A stretch of 64,000 bases of DNA from Burkholderia anthina. Lineage in GTDB: Bacteria > Pseudomonadota > Gammaproteobacteria > Burkholderiales > Burkholderiaceae. How positions within the stretch are numbered: position 1 is the first letter of the stretch; each line of letters starts with the position of its first letter. The translations under genes and the position numbers were made by a program. The stretch is from the NCBI RefSeq assembly GCF_001547525.1, contig NZ_CM003768.1, positions 1,054,001-1,118,000 on the forward strand. The letters are read 5' to 3'. A model generated the notes under the pieces. It did not search any database. It saw only the letters and a program-made list of their open reading frames with translations, and was not told where the DNA came from. Shown piece by piece: positions 39,082 to 46,646 of the stretch.

Positions 39082-40070
39082 CCGCCATGCCGTTTCCCCT
39101 CTTATCCTTGGTGTCCCGCCGGCTGCTTGCCGCCGCCGTGCTCGGCTGCGCGGCCGCTCACGCGCTCGCCTATCCGGTCACCGTGCGCAGTTGCGACCGC
39201 GACGTGACGTTCGAGCGCGCGCCACGGCGTGCGGTGAGCAACGACGTGAACCTGACCGAGATGATGCTCGTGCTTGGCCTGAAGGACCGGCTCGTCGGCT
39301 ATACGGGCATCGGCGGCTGGAAGACGGGCACCGCGCGCGTACGCGACGCATTGCGCGGCGTGCCCGAACTGGCGAGCCAGTATCCGTCGCTGGAAGTGCT
39401 GGCCGCCGCGCGCGCCGACTTCTATCTCGCCGGCTGGAACTACGGGATGCATGTCGGCGGGCCGGTGACGCCGGCGACGCTCGCGCCGTTCGGTATCCGC
39501 ACGTACGAACTGACCGAATCGTGTTCGCACGTGATGAAGCAGTCGGCCGCATCGTTCGACGACGTGTTCCGCGACCTGACCAATCTCGGCCGGATCTTCG
39601 GCGTCGATGCGCGCGCCGCGCAGGTCGTCGCCGCGATGCGCGCGCGGCTCGCGGCGGTGTCGCGTGCGATCGGGCGCCCGGCGCCAGTGCGCGTGTTCGT
39701 GTACGACAGCGGCACCGACAAGCCGATGACGGCAGGCGGGCTCGCGATGCCGACCGCGCTGCTCGCGGCGGCGGGCGCACGCAACGTGATGGACGACCTG
39801 CCGCGCAGCTGGACGCAGGTGAGCTGGGAAAGCGTGGTCGCGCGCGATCCGCAGGTGATCGTGATCGTCGACTATTCGGCGGTCACGGCCGCGCAGAAGC
39901 AGCAGTTCCTGTCGAGCCAGCCGGCGCTCGCGCGCGTGGCCGCGATCCGCGACCGGCGCTTCGTCGTGATTCCGTACGATGCCGCGACGCCGGGCCCCGA
40001 GAACGTCGCGGCCGTCGAGACGCTCGCACGCGCGCTGTATCCGGCCGCATTTGCCGGAGCGGCGCGATGA
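39078..40070 (+). CDS. Periplasmic substrate-binding protein of the ABC importer (330 aa)
   Basis: Cluster A-II binding protein of the FecB/BtuF fold. The signal peptide ends near HALA (about residue 30), followed by VTVRSCDRDVTFERAPRR and the first lobe motif LTEMMLVLGLKDRLVG. A long backbone helix (VFRDLTNLGRIFGVDARAAQ) joins two lobes. No lipobox is seen, so it is free in the periplasm. I use the ATG of ATGA (39078) that overlaps the ATPase stop; a second ATG is nine bases on. The ligand is not clear. Confidence 0.9.
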   Translation: MTAMPFPLLSLVSRRLLAAAVLGCAAAHALAYPVTVRSCDRDVTFERAPRRAVSNDVNLTEMMLVLGLKDRLVGYTGIGGWKTGTARVRDALRGVPELASQYPSLEVLAAARADFYLAGWNYGMHVGGPVTPATLAPFGIRTYELTESCSHVMKQSAASFDDVFRDLTNLGRIFGVDARAAQVVAAMRARLAAVSRAIGRPAPVRVFVYDSGTDKPMTAGGLAMPTALLAAAGARNVMDDLPRSWTQVSWESVVARDPQVIVIVDYSAVTAAQKQQFLSSQPALARVAAIRDRRFVVIPYDAATPGPENVAAVETLARALYPAAFAGAAR

Positions 40071-41107
40071 GCGTGCGCGGGCGGGCGGCGCGGCCTCGCA
40101 TGCGCATGGTGCTGCCGGCGCTGGCCGTGCTGCTGATCGCGTCGATCGTCCTGTCGGCCGCGTTCGGCCCGGCGCCGATCGCAATGCCGGCCGCGGTGCG
40201 GATCGTCGCCGCGCACGTCGCGTCGGCGTTCGGCGGCGCCGACGCGTTCGCCGCGGCAGCGGGCGACGACAGCATCGTGTGGCTGATCCGGATGCCGCGT
40301 GCGCTGCTGGCCGCGATCGTCGGCGCGACGCTGGCGACGGTCGGCGTCGCGTTGCAGGCGGCGACCGCGAACCGCCTGGCCGATCCGCATCTGCTCGGCG
40401 TGAGCGCGGGCGCGATGCTCGGCGCGGTCGCGGTCACGGTGGTGGCCGGCGCGGCGTTCGGCCCGTTCACGCTGTCGGCCGCCGCCTTTGCGGGGGCGCT
40501 CGCGGCCACCGCGTGCGTGGTCGCGCTCGCTTACCGGAGCGGCCGGCTCGAATCGGACCGGCTGCTGCTCGCGGGCGTGTCGGTGTCGTTCATGATGGCC
40601 GCGTTCGGCAACCTGCTGTTGTATCTCGGCGACCAGCGCGCCGCTTCGTCGGTGCTGTTCTGGATGCTCGGCGGCGTCGGGCTCGCGCGCTGGGACCTGC
40701 TGCCGGTGCCGGCCGTGTGCGCGGTGCTCGCCGTCGGCGCGCTCCATGCGCGCCGGCGCGAACTGAATGCGCTGATGTCGGGCGACGTCGCCGCCGCGTC
40801 GCTCGGCGTGCCGAGCGCACGGATGCGGCGCGAGGTGTTCGTCGTCGCGTCGTTCGCGACGGGCGCGATGGTCGCGGTGAGCGGCGCGATCGGCTTCGTC
40901 GGGCTCGTGACGCCGCATCTGTGCCGTCGCGTCGTCGGCGCCGAGCACGGCCGGCTGCTGCCGGTCGCCGCGCTCGCGGGCGCGATTCTGCTCGTGTGGG
41001 CCGATGTCGCCGCGCGCACGCTCGCGGCGCCGGAGGATCTGCCGATCGGCATCGTGACCGCGCTGTTCGGCAGTCTGTTCTTCGTCGCGCTGCTGCGTCA
41101 GCGCTGA
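40067..41107 (+). CDS. FecCD/BtuC-type ABC permease (346 aa)
   Basis: Inner-membrane permease with about ten helices. Family landmarks: RMPRALLAAIVGATLATVGV, NRLADPHLLGVSAGAMLGA, FGNLLLYLGDQRAASSVLFW and the ATPase-contact region GFVGLVTPHLCRRVVGAEH. It ends AAPEDLPIGIVTALFGSLFF, as usual in this family. It starts by ATGA overlap with the binding-protein gene and is followed by a clear terminator. Confidence 0.95.
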   Translation: MSVRGRAARPRMRMVLPALAVLLIASIVLSAAFGPAPIAMPAAVRIVAAHVASAFGGADAFAAAAGDDSIVWLIRMPRALLAAIVGATLATVGVALQAATANRLADPHLLGVSAGAMLGAVAVTVVAGAAFGPFTLSAAAFAGALAATACVVALAYRSGRLESDRLLLAGVSVSFMMAAFGNLLLYLGDQRAASSVLFWMLGGVGLARWDLLPVPAVCAVLAVGALHARRRELNALMSGDVAAASLGVPSARMRREVFVVASFATGAMVAVSGAIGFVGLVTPHLCRRVVGAEHGRLLPVAALAGAILLVWADVAARTLAAPEDLPIGIVTALFGSLFFVALLRQR

Positions 41108-41110
41108 GCG

Positions 41111-41154
41111 GCGGCGCGGTCGGGCGGGGCAGGCCGACCGCGCCGCGTGTTTTA
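41111..41154 (+). terminator. Rho-independent terminator of the TonB/ABC operon
   Basis: Perfect 13-bp arms, GCGGCGCGGTCGG (41111-41123) and CCGACCGCGCCGC (41134-41146), enclose a ten-base loop and are followed by GTGTTTTA. It begins four bases after the permease stop. Its T tract overlaps the stop codon of the convergent kinase gene. Confidence 0.85.
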
Positions 41155-42537
41155 TCGAAGCGGGATGACCGCACCCGCGCCGCTGCGGCGCCGCGCGTCG
41201 GCGTGCGTGCTCGCCGCGCCCTGCGCGACGTCGAAGAGCGTGTCAGGCAGCGCGCGCACGGGCAGCGTGATCACGAAGCGCGCGCCGCCGAGCGGCGAAT
41301 CCTCGAGCCGCACGTCGCCGCCGTGCACCTGCGCGACGCGCCGCACGATCGCGAGCCCGAGCCCGAAGCCGCCGGTCTGCCGGTCGCGGCTCGAGTCCAG
41401 CCGCTGGAACGGCTCGAACACGCGGGCACGTTCGGCGGCCGGAATGCCGGGGCCGTCGTCGTCGACGCTCAGCACGAGCGCGCCGGACCGGTCTCGCGTG
41501 GCGGCCAGCACGACCTTGCGCGACGCATAGCGCGCGCCGTTGCGAATCAGGTTCAGCAGCGCGCGGGCGACGAGCTTTGGATCGCAGACATGGGTCGCGG
41601 GCGCATCGAGCGTCGACACGTCGAGCGCGATGCCGCGATCGGCGATGTCGTCCGCGACGTTGCCGGCGACGCTGTCGATCAGCGCGTCGACGTCGACTTC
41701 CATCGGCGTGAGTTCGCTCGCCCCCTGTTCGAGCCGGCCGATCGTCAGCAGCTCGGTGACGAGCTCGTCGAGTTCGCGCACGTCGCGCCGCAGCGCGTCG
41801 CGGCGCTCGCGCATCCGGCCCGTTTCGTCGGCGTCGGCGAGCAGCGCGAGCCCGAATTCGAGTCGGGCGAGCGGCGTTTTCAGTTCATGCGAGATGCCGT
41901 GCATCATTTCGCGCTGCTGCTTGATCGACGCCTCGATGCGCGCGGCCATGTCGTTGAACTGCTGCGACAGCTCGTAGATGTTCGAGCGACTCGACAGCTT
42001 CACGCGCGTCGCGAGGTCGCCCGCGCCGAACGCACGTGCGGCATTCTGCAGCCGGCGCAGGTCGCGCCAGTGATACGACGTCCAGAGCGCGACCGCGAAC
42101 AGCGCCGCGAGCGCGACCACTGCGTATGCGTAAATCCTGATGTCGAGGTCGGCGGGCGGGGTCGGGCTCGCATGCAGGACCGAGCCATCCCCCATCGGCA
42201 TGTAGTAATGCATGCGATCGTAGCTGATCGCTATCCTGCCCGCATCGAGATCGCGTAGCGGCGCGCCGCTCAACTGGCTGCGCGCATCGGCCATCGTCAC
42301 GAAACCGAATCGCTCGTTGCCGTGCTGCGCGAGTTCACGCAGCGCGAGCGTGCGTTTCGCTCCGGGATGGCGTTCGAGGTAGTCGTTCAGCACGAACGCA
42401 TACGTGGTCAACGAATCGCGCTGCGCCTGGGCCACACGCTCGTAGAAGATTCGGTTGAACGAGTATTGAATCAACATGATCGATGCGGCGCAGCACACGA
42501 TCACGATGAGATACAGCTTGATCAACGGGCGCAGCAT
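41152..42537 (-). CDS. Sensor histidine kinase, RstB/EnvZ class (461 aa)
   Basis: An N-terminal helix (about 7-26), a periplasmic sensor domain of about 105 residues, a second helix (YAYAVVALAALFAVALW), HAMP, the phospho-acceptor region GISHELKTPLARLEFG (His about 217) and a HATPase domain (N box LLNLIRNGARYA, G1 DDDGPGIP, G2 GFGLGLAIV). The last 45 residues extend past the ATPase domain and are unusual. It directly follows the regulator gene with no gap. The pair adjoins a MipA/OmpV barrel gene, a frequent target or partner of such systems. Confidence 0.94.
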   Translation of the reverse strand: MLRPLIKLYLIVIVCCAASIMLIQYSFNRIFYERVAQAQRDSLTTYAFVLNDYLERHPGAKRTLALRELAQHGNERFGFVTMADARSQLSGAPLRDLDAGRIAISYDRMHYYMPMGDGSVLHASPTPPADLDIRIYAYAVVALAALFAVALWTSYHWRDLRRLQNAARAFGAGDLATRVKLSSRSNIYELSQQFNDMAARIEASIKQQREMMHGISHELKTPLARLEFGLALLADADETGRMRERRDALRRDVRELDELVTELLTIGRLEQGASELTPMEVDVDALIDSVAGNVADDIADRGIALDVSTLDAPATHVCDPKLVARALLNLIRNGARYASRKVVLAATRDRSGALVLSVDDDGPGIPAAERARVFEPFQRLDSSRDRQTGGFGLGLAIVRRVAQVHGGDVRLEDSPLGGARFVITLPVRALPDTLFDVAQGAASTHADARRRSGAGAVIPLR

Positions 42538-43266
42538 TTACTCGTCCCACGCGGAAGGACTGAACAGATAGCCGCGGCCCCAGATCGTCTTGATCCGGTG
42601 CGGCTCCGACGAGGCGTCCTCGAAGCGCCGGCGCAGCTTCGAGATGCCGGAGTCGACCGAGCGGTCGAGCCCGTCGAATTCGATGCCGCGCAGCTGCTTC
42701 AGGATGTCGTCGCGGCTCAGCACGGTGCCTGCCGCTCGCGCGAGGATCAGCAGCAGGTTGAACTCGGTGGTCTTCAGGTCGACGAGTTCGCCGCGCCACG
42801 TGACCGTGCGGTTCGGCGGCGAGATCGTGAGCTCGCCGAACACGAGGGCGTGCGGCTGCGTGTCGGCCGCCGGTTCGGCCGCGGCGGGCTGTGCGCGGCG
42901 CAACAGCGCACGGGCGCGGGCGACGAGCACGCGCGGCTCGATCGGCTTGGTCACGTAGTCGTCGGCGCCGGTTTCGAGGCCCGCGACCTGGTCGTACACG
43001 TCGGCGCGCGCGGTGAGGATCAGCACGGGCACGTTGGTGAACGCGCGAATGCGCCGGCAGACCTCCATCCCGTCGAGGTTCGGCAGCATCAGGTCGAGTA
43101 TCACGAGGGCCGGCCGGTGCTCGCGCACCGCCGCGACCGCGAGGTCGCCGCGCCGCACGACCGTCACCGCGAATTCATAACCGTCGAGGTATTCGCGCAC
43201 GAGCTGCGCGAGGCGGTCGTCGTCCTCGATCAGAAGGACACGGTATTTAAGCGGATTGTCATTCAT
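42538..43266 (-). CDS. OmpR-family response regulator, RstA-like (242 aa)
   Basis: A receiver domain with acidic pocket EDDD and phospho-acceptor D58 (LVILDLMLPNLDG), a KPIEP lysine, then a linker of Ala/Pro and an OmpR-type winged helix (VDLKTTEFNLLLILARAAGT, IKTIWGRGYLFSPS). Stop and start codons of the kinase abut exactly (TAA then ATG on the minus strand), so the two are co-translated. Divergent from the barrel gene at 43471. Confidence 0.95.
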   Translation of the reverse strand: MNDNPLKYRVLLIEDDDRLAQLVREYLDGYEFAVTVVRRGDLAVAAVREHRPALVILDLMLPNLDGMEVCRRIRAFTNVPVLILTARADVYDQVAGLETGADDYVTKPIEPRVLVARARALLRRAQPAAAEPAADTQPHALVFGELTISPPNRTVTWRGELVDLKTTEFNLLLILARAAGTVLSRDDILKQLRGIEFDGLDRSVDSGISKLRRRFEDASSEPHRIKTIWGRGYLFSPSAWDE

Positions 43267-43470
43267 GGTCTCGTCGGATGCGCGCGTTCAGCGTTTTCAT
43301 GCTGATGAACGCGGTCCGCGAATTCTATCCGGCGTTGCCGCCGCCGGGGCCGCGATACGACAATCGGGAACAAACGATCACAATTGAGCACACATTTGCC
43401 GCAGATTCAGGACAGTGCCGCCGCGCCGTCGTATCTAGACTTCGGGCTCCGTCACTCTTGTATCGACATC

Positions 43471-44259
43471 GTGAGTCCATCCCTCCGCTCGCTGCGCTCG
43501 TTGCGCTATTGCATGCCGCTTGCCGGCCTGACCCTGGCTGCCGTTGCCCACGCCGAAAACCAGTACGCGATATCGCTTGGCGGCGGTTTTTCCCCGCGCT
43601 ACCAGGGCAGCAACCAGTATCGCGCCGTCGTCGCGCCGTCGTTCTCCGCGATGTTCGGCAACGGCTTCTTCATCGACACGGCGGCCGGTGCCGGCTACCG
43701 GTTGAACCTGCCGAACGGGGCGTTCGTGTCGGCGGCGCTCGGCTATTCCGCTGGCCGTTCCGACGAAAACCGTTTCGACCTGGCGGGTTCGGATCACCTG
43801 AAGGGGATGGGCCGGATCCCCGGTTCGGTGCTTGTCGGCATGCGTGCGGGCGTGCAACTGCTCGATGGCGGCGAACTGAGCGTCACTATCGATGCACCGG
43901 TCACGCATACGTCGCGCGGCTTGTCCGGCCATGTCGATCTCGCGGTGCCGGTGTTCAAGGCCGGTCGTCACGATATTGTCGTGACCGGCAGCGTGCATGC
44001 CGGCACGGGGCGCTACATGCAGACGTTCTATGGCGTGACCGACGCGCAGTCGGCGGCGAGCGGCTTCAGCCCGTATTCGACGAGCGGCGGGGTCGATAGC
44101 GCAACGCTGTCGCTCGCGTGGAACTGGAGCGTGTCGCGACACTGGTCCGCGCATGCGACCAGCGGCTTCACGCGGCTGCTCGGACGCTACGGCGACAGCC
44201 CGATCGTGCAGACGCGCAGCAACTACTACGGATTGGCCGGCGTGACGTACAAGTTCTGA
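43471..44259 (+). CDS. MipA/OmpV-family outer-membrane protein (262 aa)
   Basis: Signal peptide (LRSLRYCMPLAGLTLAAVA, cleavage near AHA-E) then an antiparallel barrel with AISLGGGFSPRYQGSNQYRA, typical of MipA/OmpV, ending in a terminal phenylalanine (GVTYKF). E. coli MipA scaffolds murein enzymes, while OmpV types relate to osmotic and host contact. The start is uncertain: GTG 43471 gives a normal signal peptide, whereas ATG 43513 would leave it short and lacking basic residues. It diverges from the response regulator gene, suggesting control by that system. Confidence 0.85.
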   Translation: MSPSLRSLRSLRYCMPLAGLTLAAVAHAENQYAISLGGGFSPRYQGSNQYRAVVAPSFSAMFGNGFFIDTAAGAGYRLNLPNGAFVSAALGYSAGRSDENRFDLAGSDHLKGMGRIPGSVLVGMRAGVQLLDGGELSVTIDAPVTHTSRGLSGHVDLAVPVFKAGRHDIVVTGSVHAGTGRYMQTFYGVTDAQSAASGFSPYSTSGGVDSATLSLAWNWSVSRHWSAHATSGFTRLLGRYGDSPIVQTRSNYYGLAGVTYKF

Positions 44260-44332
44260 CCGGCCCATGATTCGCCTGCTCCCGGTACGGGCAGCATGAC
44301 TGCGCCGCGGATCGGTGCGGTAACATGAAGGC

Positions 44333-44368
44333 GGCTTCGGCTTCGGCTTCGGCTTCGGCTTCGGCTAC
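44333..44368. repeat. Hexanucleotide repeat (GGCTTC)5 plus one degenerate copy
   Basis: Five exact tandem copies of GGCTTC from 44333 to 44362, then GGCTAC. It lies in the gap upstream of the I78-like lipoprotein gene, ending 157 bp before its start. Copy-number change would alter spacing by whole six-base steps. Confidence 0.9.
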
Positions 44369-44524
44369 GGTCGAGGCGGTGGCGCGGAGCCGGTTCGACT
44401 CGAATGGGTCGCGCAATACAATGCTTGACTGGCGCGATGGCGCGCACAACCAATCATGAATCCAACGCCCGGTATGTTCGCGCATCCTGCACCTGCTGCG
44501 CCGGGCCGAGACAGGGAGAAACCG

Positions 44525-44860
44525 ATGAAGAACACGATCGCGATGCTCGTTGCACTCGTTGCGAGCGCAACTTTTGCAGGATGTGCAGACATGAACACGC
44601 AGCACCGCAACGCCACCGCCGGCGGCGCGGCGACGATTCCCGCGCAGCCGGGCGGCGCGCCGGCGTGCAAGGCGGACGCCACGCCGGATGACGCGCTGGT
44701 CGGCAAGACCGAAACCGATGCGGCCGCGCTGCTCGACGGTTGCCTGTGGCGCGTGCTCGAGCGCGACGGCAAGTCGTTGCCGGGCACGATGGACTATCGC
44801 GAGGAGCGCCGCAATCTCGGCATTCGCGACGGCAAGGTGATCTGGGTGCGGCGCGGGTGA
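44525..44860 (+). CDS. I78-like peptidase-inhibitor family lipoprotein (111 aa)
   Basis: The signal peptide ends in the lipobox FAGC (Cys20). The C-terminal half (LVGKTETDAAALLDG, then SLPGTMDYREERRNLGIRDG and KVIWVRRG) resembles the inhibitor I78 family, whose members block elastase- or subtilisin-like proteases, although the family's conserved Cys residues are only partly seen (C46 and C73). The ATG follows AGGGAGAAACCG; an earlier ATG at 44456 adds residues before the signal peptide and is unlikely. The same frame stays open after the TGA stop for 45 more codons. Confidence 0.75.
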   Translation: MKNTIAMLVALVASATFAGCADMNTQHRNATAGGAATIPAQPGGAPACKADATPDDALVGKTETDAAALLDGCLWRVLERDGKSLPGTMDYREERRNLGIRDGKVIWVRRG

Positions 44861-44866
44861 GGGCGT

Positions 44867-44998
44867 GTGACGATTCCGCAGCCGGAATCGTCGACGTCGC
44901 GTTATCTGCGCGTGTATTTCAGGCAGAACGGCACGGCCGAGCTGCAATGGGTGGACGGCATGAACGCGCCCGAACCGCGGCCGACCGCGAGCCCATGA
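44867..44998 (+). CDS. Candidate small protein downstream of the I78-like gene (43 aa)
   Basis: GTG-initiated frame beginning six bases after the preceding stop and in the same frame. The peptide has a plausible amphipathic strand pattern (RYLRVYFRQNGTAELQWVDG) and codon use like its neighbours (mostly G or C in third positions). Weak points: the GAGGG upstream is too close to the GTG, and a 10-bp hairpin (44869-44892) covers the start. It could be a separate small protein, a readthrough extension of the I78-like lipoprotein, or the remnant of a longer gene interrupted by the stop. Confidence 0.35.
   Translation: MTIPQPESSTSRYLRVYFRQNGTAELQWVDGMNAPEPRPTASP
44869..44892 (+). terminator. Stem-loop after the I78-like gene
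   Basis: GACGATTCCG (44869-44878) pairs perfectly with CGGAATCGTC (44883-44892) around the loop CAGC, nine bases after the stop. No T tract follows. It overlaps the start of the candidate small frame, so it may be either a terminator or a translation block. Confidence 0.4.
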
Positions 44999-45029
44999 TC
45001 GCCGCGATGCGCGTGCGGTCGGACGCGCG

Positions 45030-46238
45030 TCACTTCGAGATGTACCACAGCGCGTCCGCGCTGGCGCGCGACGGCTGAGCGGCCGGTGCCTGAGCCGGCG
45101 CGGGCGGCGGCGTGTTCGACGTGATGGCCGTCGGCAGCGTGGCGGGAATATTCGCGGTCGAAGGCGAGGCTGCCGCCGTGCCCGACGTCGACGGCGTATT
45201 CACGTACCACAGCGCATCCGCCGAGGCCGTGCGTTTCGCGGCCGTATTGGGCGCCGCGTTCGTCGCCGCGTTCGCGGCCGCACTGGCCGATTTCTTCGAT
45301 GCCCCGCCCGTTGCCGTGCCCGCCGTCCCGGCCTGCGCGGTCATGCCGGCGGCCGCCGCCCCTCGCTGCGCGCGCGCTTCGAACGGCCCGAGCTGGAAGA
45401 TCAACGTTTGCGCCGGACGCGTCACGACGGCATACGGAAACTGCAGCTCCCACGACATCAGCACGCGCCCGGCCGACGTTTCGGTGAAGATCGCAGGCAC
45501 GTGTTTCATGTCGCTGAACTGCACGTAGACCCGTGCGCCGTCGTCGAACACCTGGGTCGGCTTGGCCTGGTCGGCGCCGGTGACCGTCCATCCGAAGTTG
45601 TACGTACCGGCCGGGCCGGCGGGGCCGCCCTGCGGCGGCGGAGGCGGCGAGGCCGGCGATATCGTGCGTGCGCGCGTGACGGGCGGCGCCGACACGCTCA
45701 GGCTCGCGAACGGGTTGTACGTCTGCGCCTGTTGCGGCGGCGTGAAGGACGGTGGAAGGATGGGCATGGGAGTATCCGGCGAATCCGGCATGGTCCGGAT
45801 TGCATCATAGACCTTGCGCGCATACGCGAGGCGCTTGTCGGGCGACGCGGAGTTGTACGCGCCGATCGCGTTCCAGTTGGGGCCGAGCTGGCGGATGTTC
45901 TGCGACAGGATCCACGCGCCGACATACGCGTTCGTGCACGCATCGAACAGGCTTTCCCGCGTGATGCCTTCGCGCGCGAGCGTCGGCAGCCACGTGCTGT
46001 TGATCTGCATCAGCCCGATGTCGACCGTGCCGTTGGTATTGGTGTTGACCGCGTTCGGATTCATTCCCGATTCGACCTGCGCGATGCCGCGCATCAGGCT
46101 GACGCTCACGTGCTGGAACGCGGCCGCGTCGTCCAGGCAGTCGGCCCGCGCGACGCCGCAGAGCGCGCAGGAGAGCGCGATCGTCGAGGCGATGGTCGGC
46201 GTGGCGCGACCGAGCGGGCGAGAAGTATGACGCGGCAT
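45030..46238 (-). CDS. Lytic transglycosylase fused to a VirB9-like domain (402 aa)
   Basis: Signal peptide (about 1-32, ending ARA-D), then an SLT/VirB1-type lysozyme-like domain (about 33-150) with the catalytic Glu56 in GIAQVESGMNPNAVN and the family patterns DIGLMQINSTWLP and AYVGAWIL. A Pro-rich linker (about 160-210) leads to a segment (about 213-283) resembling the C-terminal domain of VirB9/TrbG: QVFDDGARVYVQFSDM, HVPAIFTETS and LIFQLGP. The last 110 residues are Ala/Thr-rich and carry two copies of SADALWY (about 338 and 395, the second ending the protein as ISK). No other type IV secretion genes are nearby. The enzyme would cut peptidoglycan, and the extra domain may dock it to an envelope machine. 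Confidence 0.85.
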   Translation of the reverse strand: MPRHTSRPLGRATPTIASTIALSCALCGVARADCLDDAAAFQHVSVSLMRGIAQVESGMNPNAVNTNTNGTVDIGLMQINSTWLPTLAREGITRESLFDACTNAYVGAWILSQNIRQLGPNWNAIGAYNSASPDKRLAYARKVYDAIRTMPDSPDTPMPILPPSFTPPQQAQTYNPFASLSVSAPPVTRARTISPASPPPPPQGGPAGPAGTYNFGWTVTGADQAKPTQVFDDGARVYVQFSDMKHVPAIFTETSAGRVLMSWELQFPYAVVTRPAQTLIFQLGPFEARAQRGAAAAGMTAQAGTAGTATGGASKKSASAAANAATNAAPNTAAKRTASADALWYVNTPSTSGTAAASPSTANIPATLPTAITSNTPPPAPAQAPAAQPSRASADALWYISK

Positions 46239-46307
46239 GGCAGGATGGGGCGGAATCCGGCCGCCCGGTGCAAGGAAATTACGCAGACGCGAAGTGTGCC
46301 ATAGCAG

Positions 46308-46351
46308 GCGGGCAAATGGTTCGCGTCAAACTTTCCTTTGCATTTGCCCGC
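46308..46351 (-). promoter_or_regulatory. Inverted repeat around a -35-like element upstream of the transglycosylase gene
   Basis: GCGGGCAAATG (46308-46318) and CATTTGCCCGC (46341-46351) are perfect 11-base arms with a 22-base centre. Within the centre, on the minus strand, lies TTGACG (46329 to 46324), a good -35. The start codon is 70 bp from the nearer arm. It could be an operator pair flanking the promoter or a leader hairpin. Confidence 0.45.
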
Positions 46352-46558
46352 GCGTTCGCCGGGCATTTTTATCGCGCCGGATCAGCGGCCGGGACGATGC
46401 ATGATCGGTAAAAATGGCCGGAAATTGTGCGAATGCGTGCGCGAATGCGAATGCAACGGCGGCGATGGAAACCTGACGTGCTGCGTGAGCGCGTGGTAAA
46501 GCCGGCGATAAGCGGCGCGACAGGGACAATCGGCCGGCGGCCGTGCGATGGAAAGCGA

Positions 46559-46583
46559 TAAAAAATTGGCGGCCGAAGCCGCC
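46559..46583 (-). terminator. Rho-independent terminator of the porin gene
   Basis: Read on the minus strand: GGCGGC, the stable tetraloop TTCG, GCCGCC, then AATTTTTTA. It lies 63 bp after the porin stop. This is the clearest intrinsic terminator in the window. Confidence 0.92.
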
Positions 46584-46646
46584 GTTTGCGCAATGCGGAT
46601 TCGGCCGGTCGCGCCGCGCGCGGCCGGCCGTCCTGCCGTATCGCGA

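Larger units (their letters stand above)
46239..46646. other. Intergenic region between the transglycosylase and porin genes
   Basis: No gene is supported in these 408 bp. The right side holds the porin terminator (46559-46583). The left side, upstream of the transglycosylase gene on the minus strand, holds an 11-bp inverted repeat flanking a TTGACG (46308-46351). The remaining sequence between about 46370 and 46555 shows no motif. Confidence 0.6.

Noticed and set aside
44325..44459. 44-codon frame through the GGCTTC repeats
   Set aside because: Gives an Ala-Ser repeat peptide with no start signal; more likely a by-product of the repeat.
46345..46370. Plus-strand hairpin TGCCCG-N9-CGGGCA followed by TTTTT, which could compete with the 46308-46351 repeat like an attenuator
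   Set aside because: No plus-strand gene lies on either side for it to control; the relevant gene is on the minus strand.
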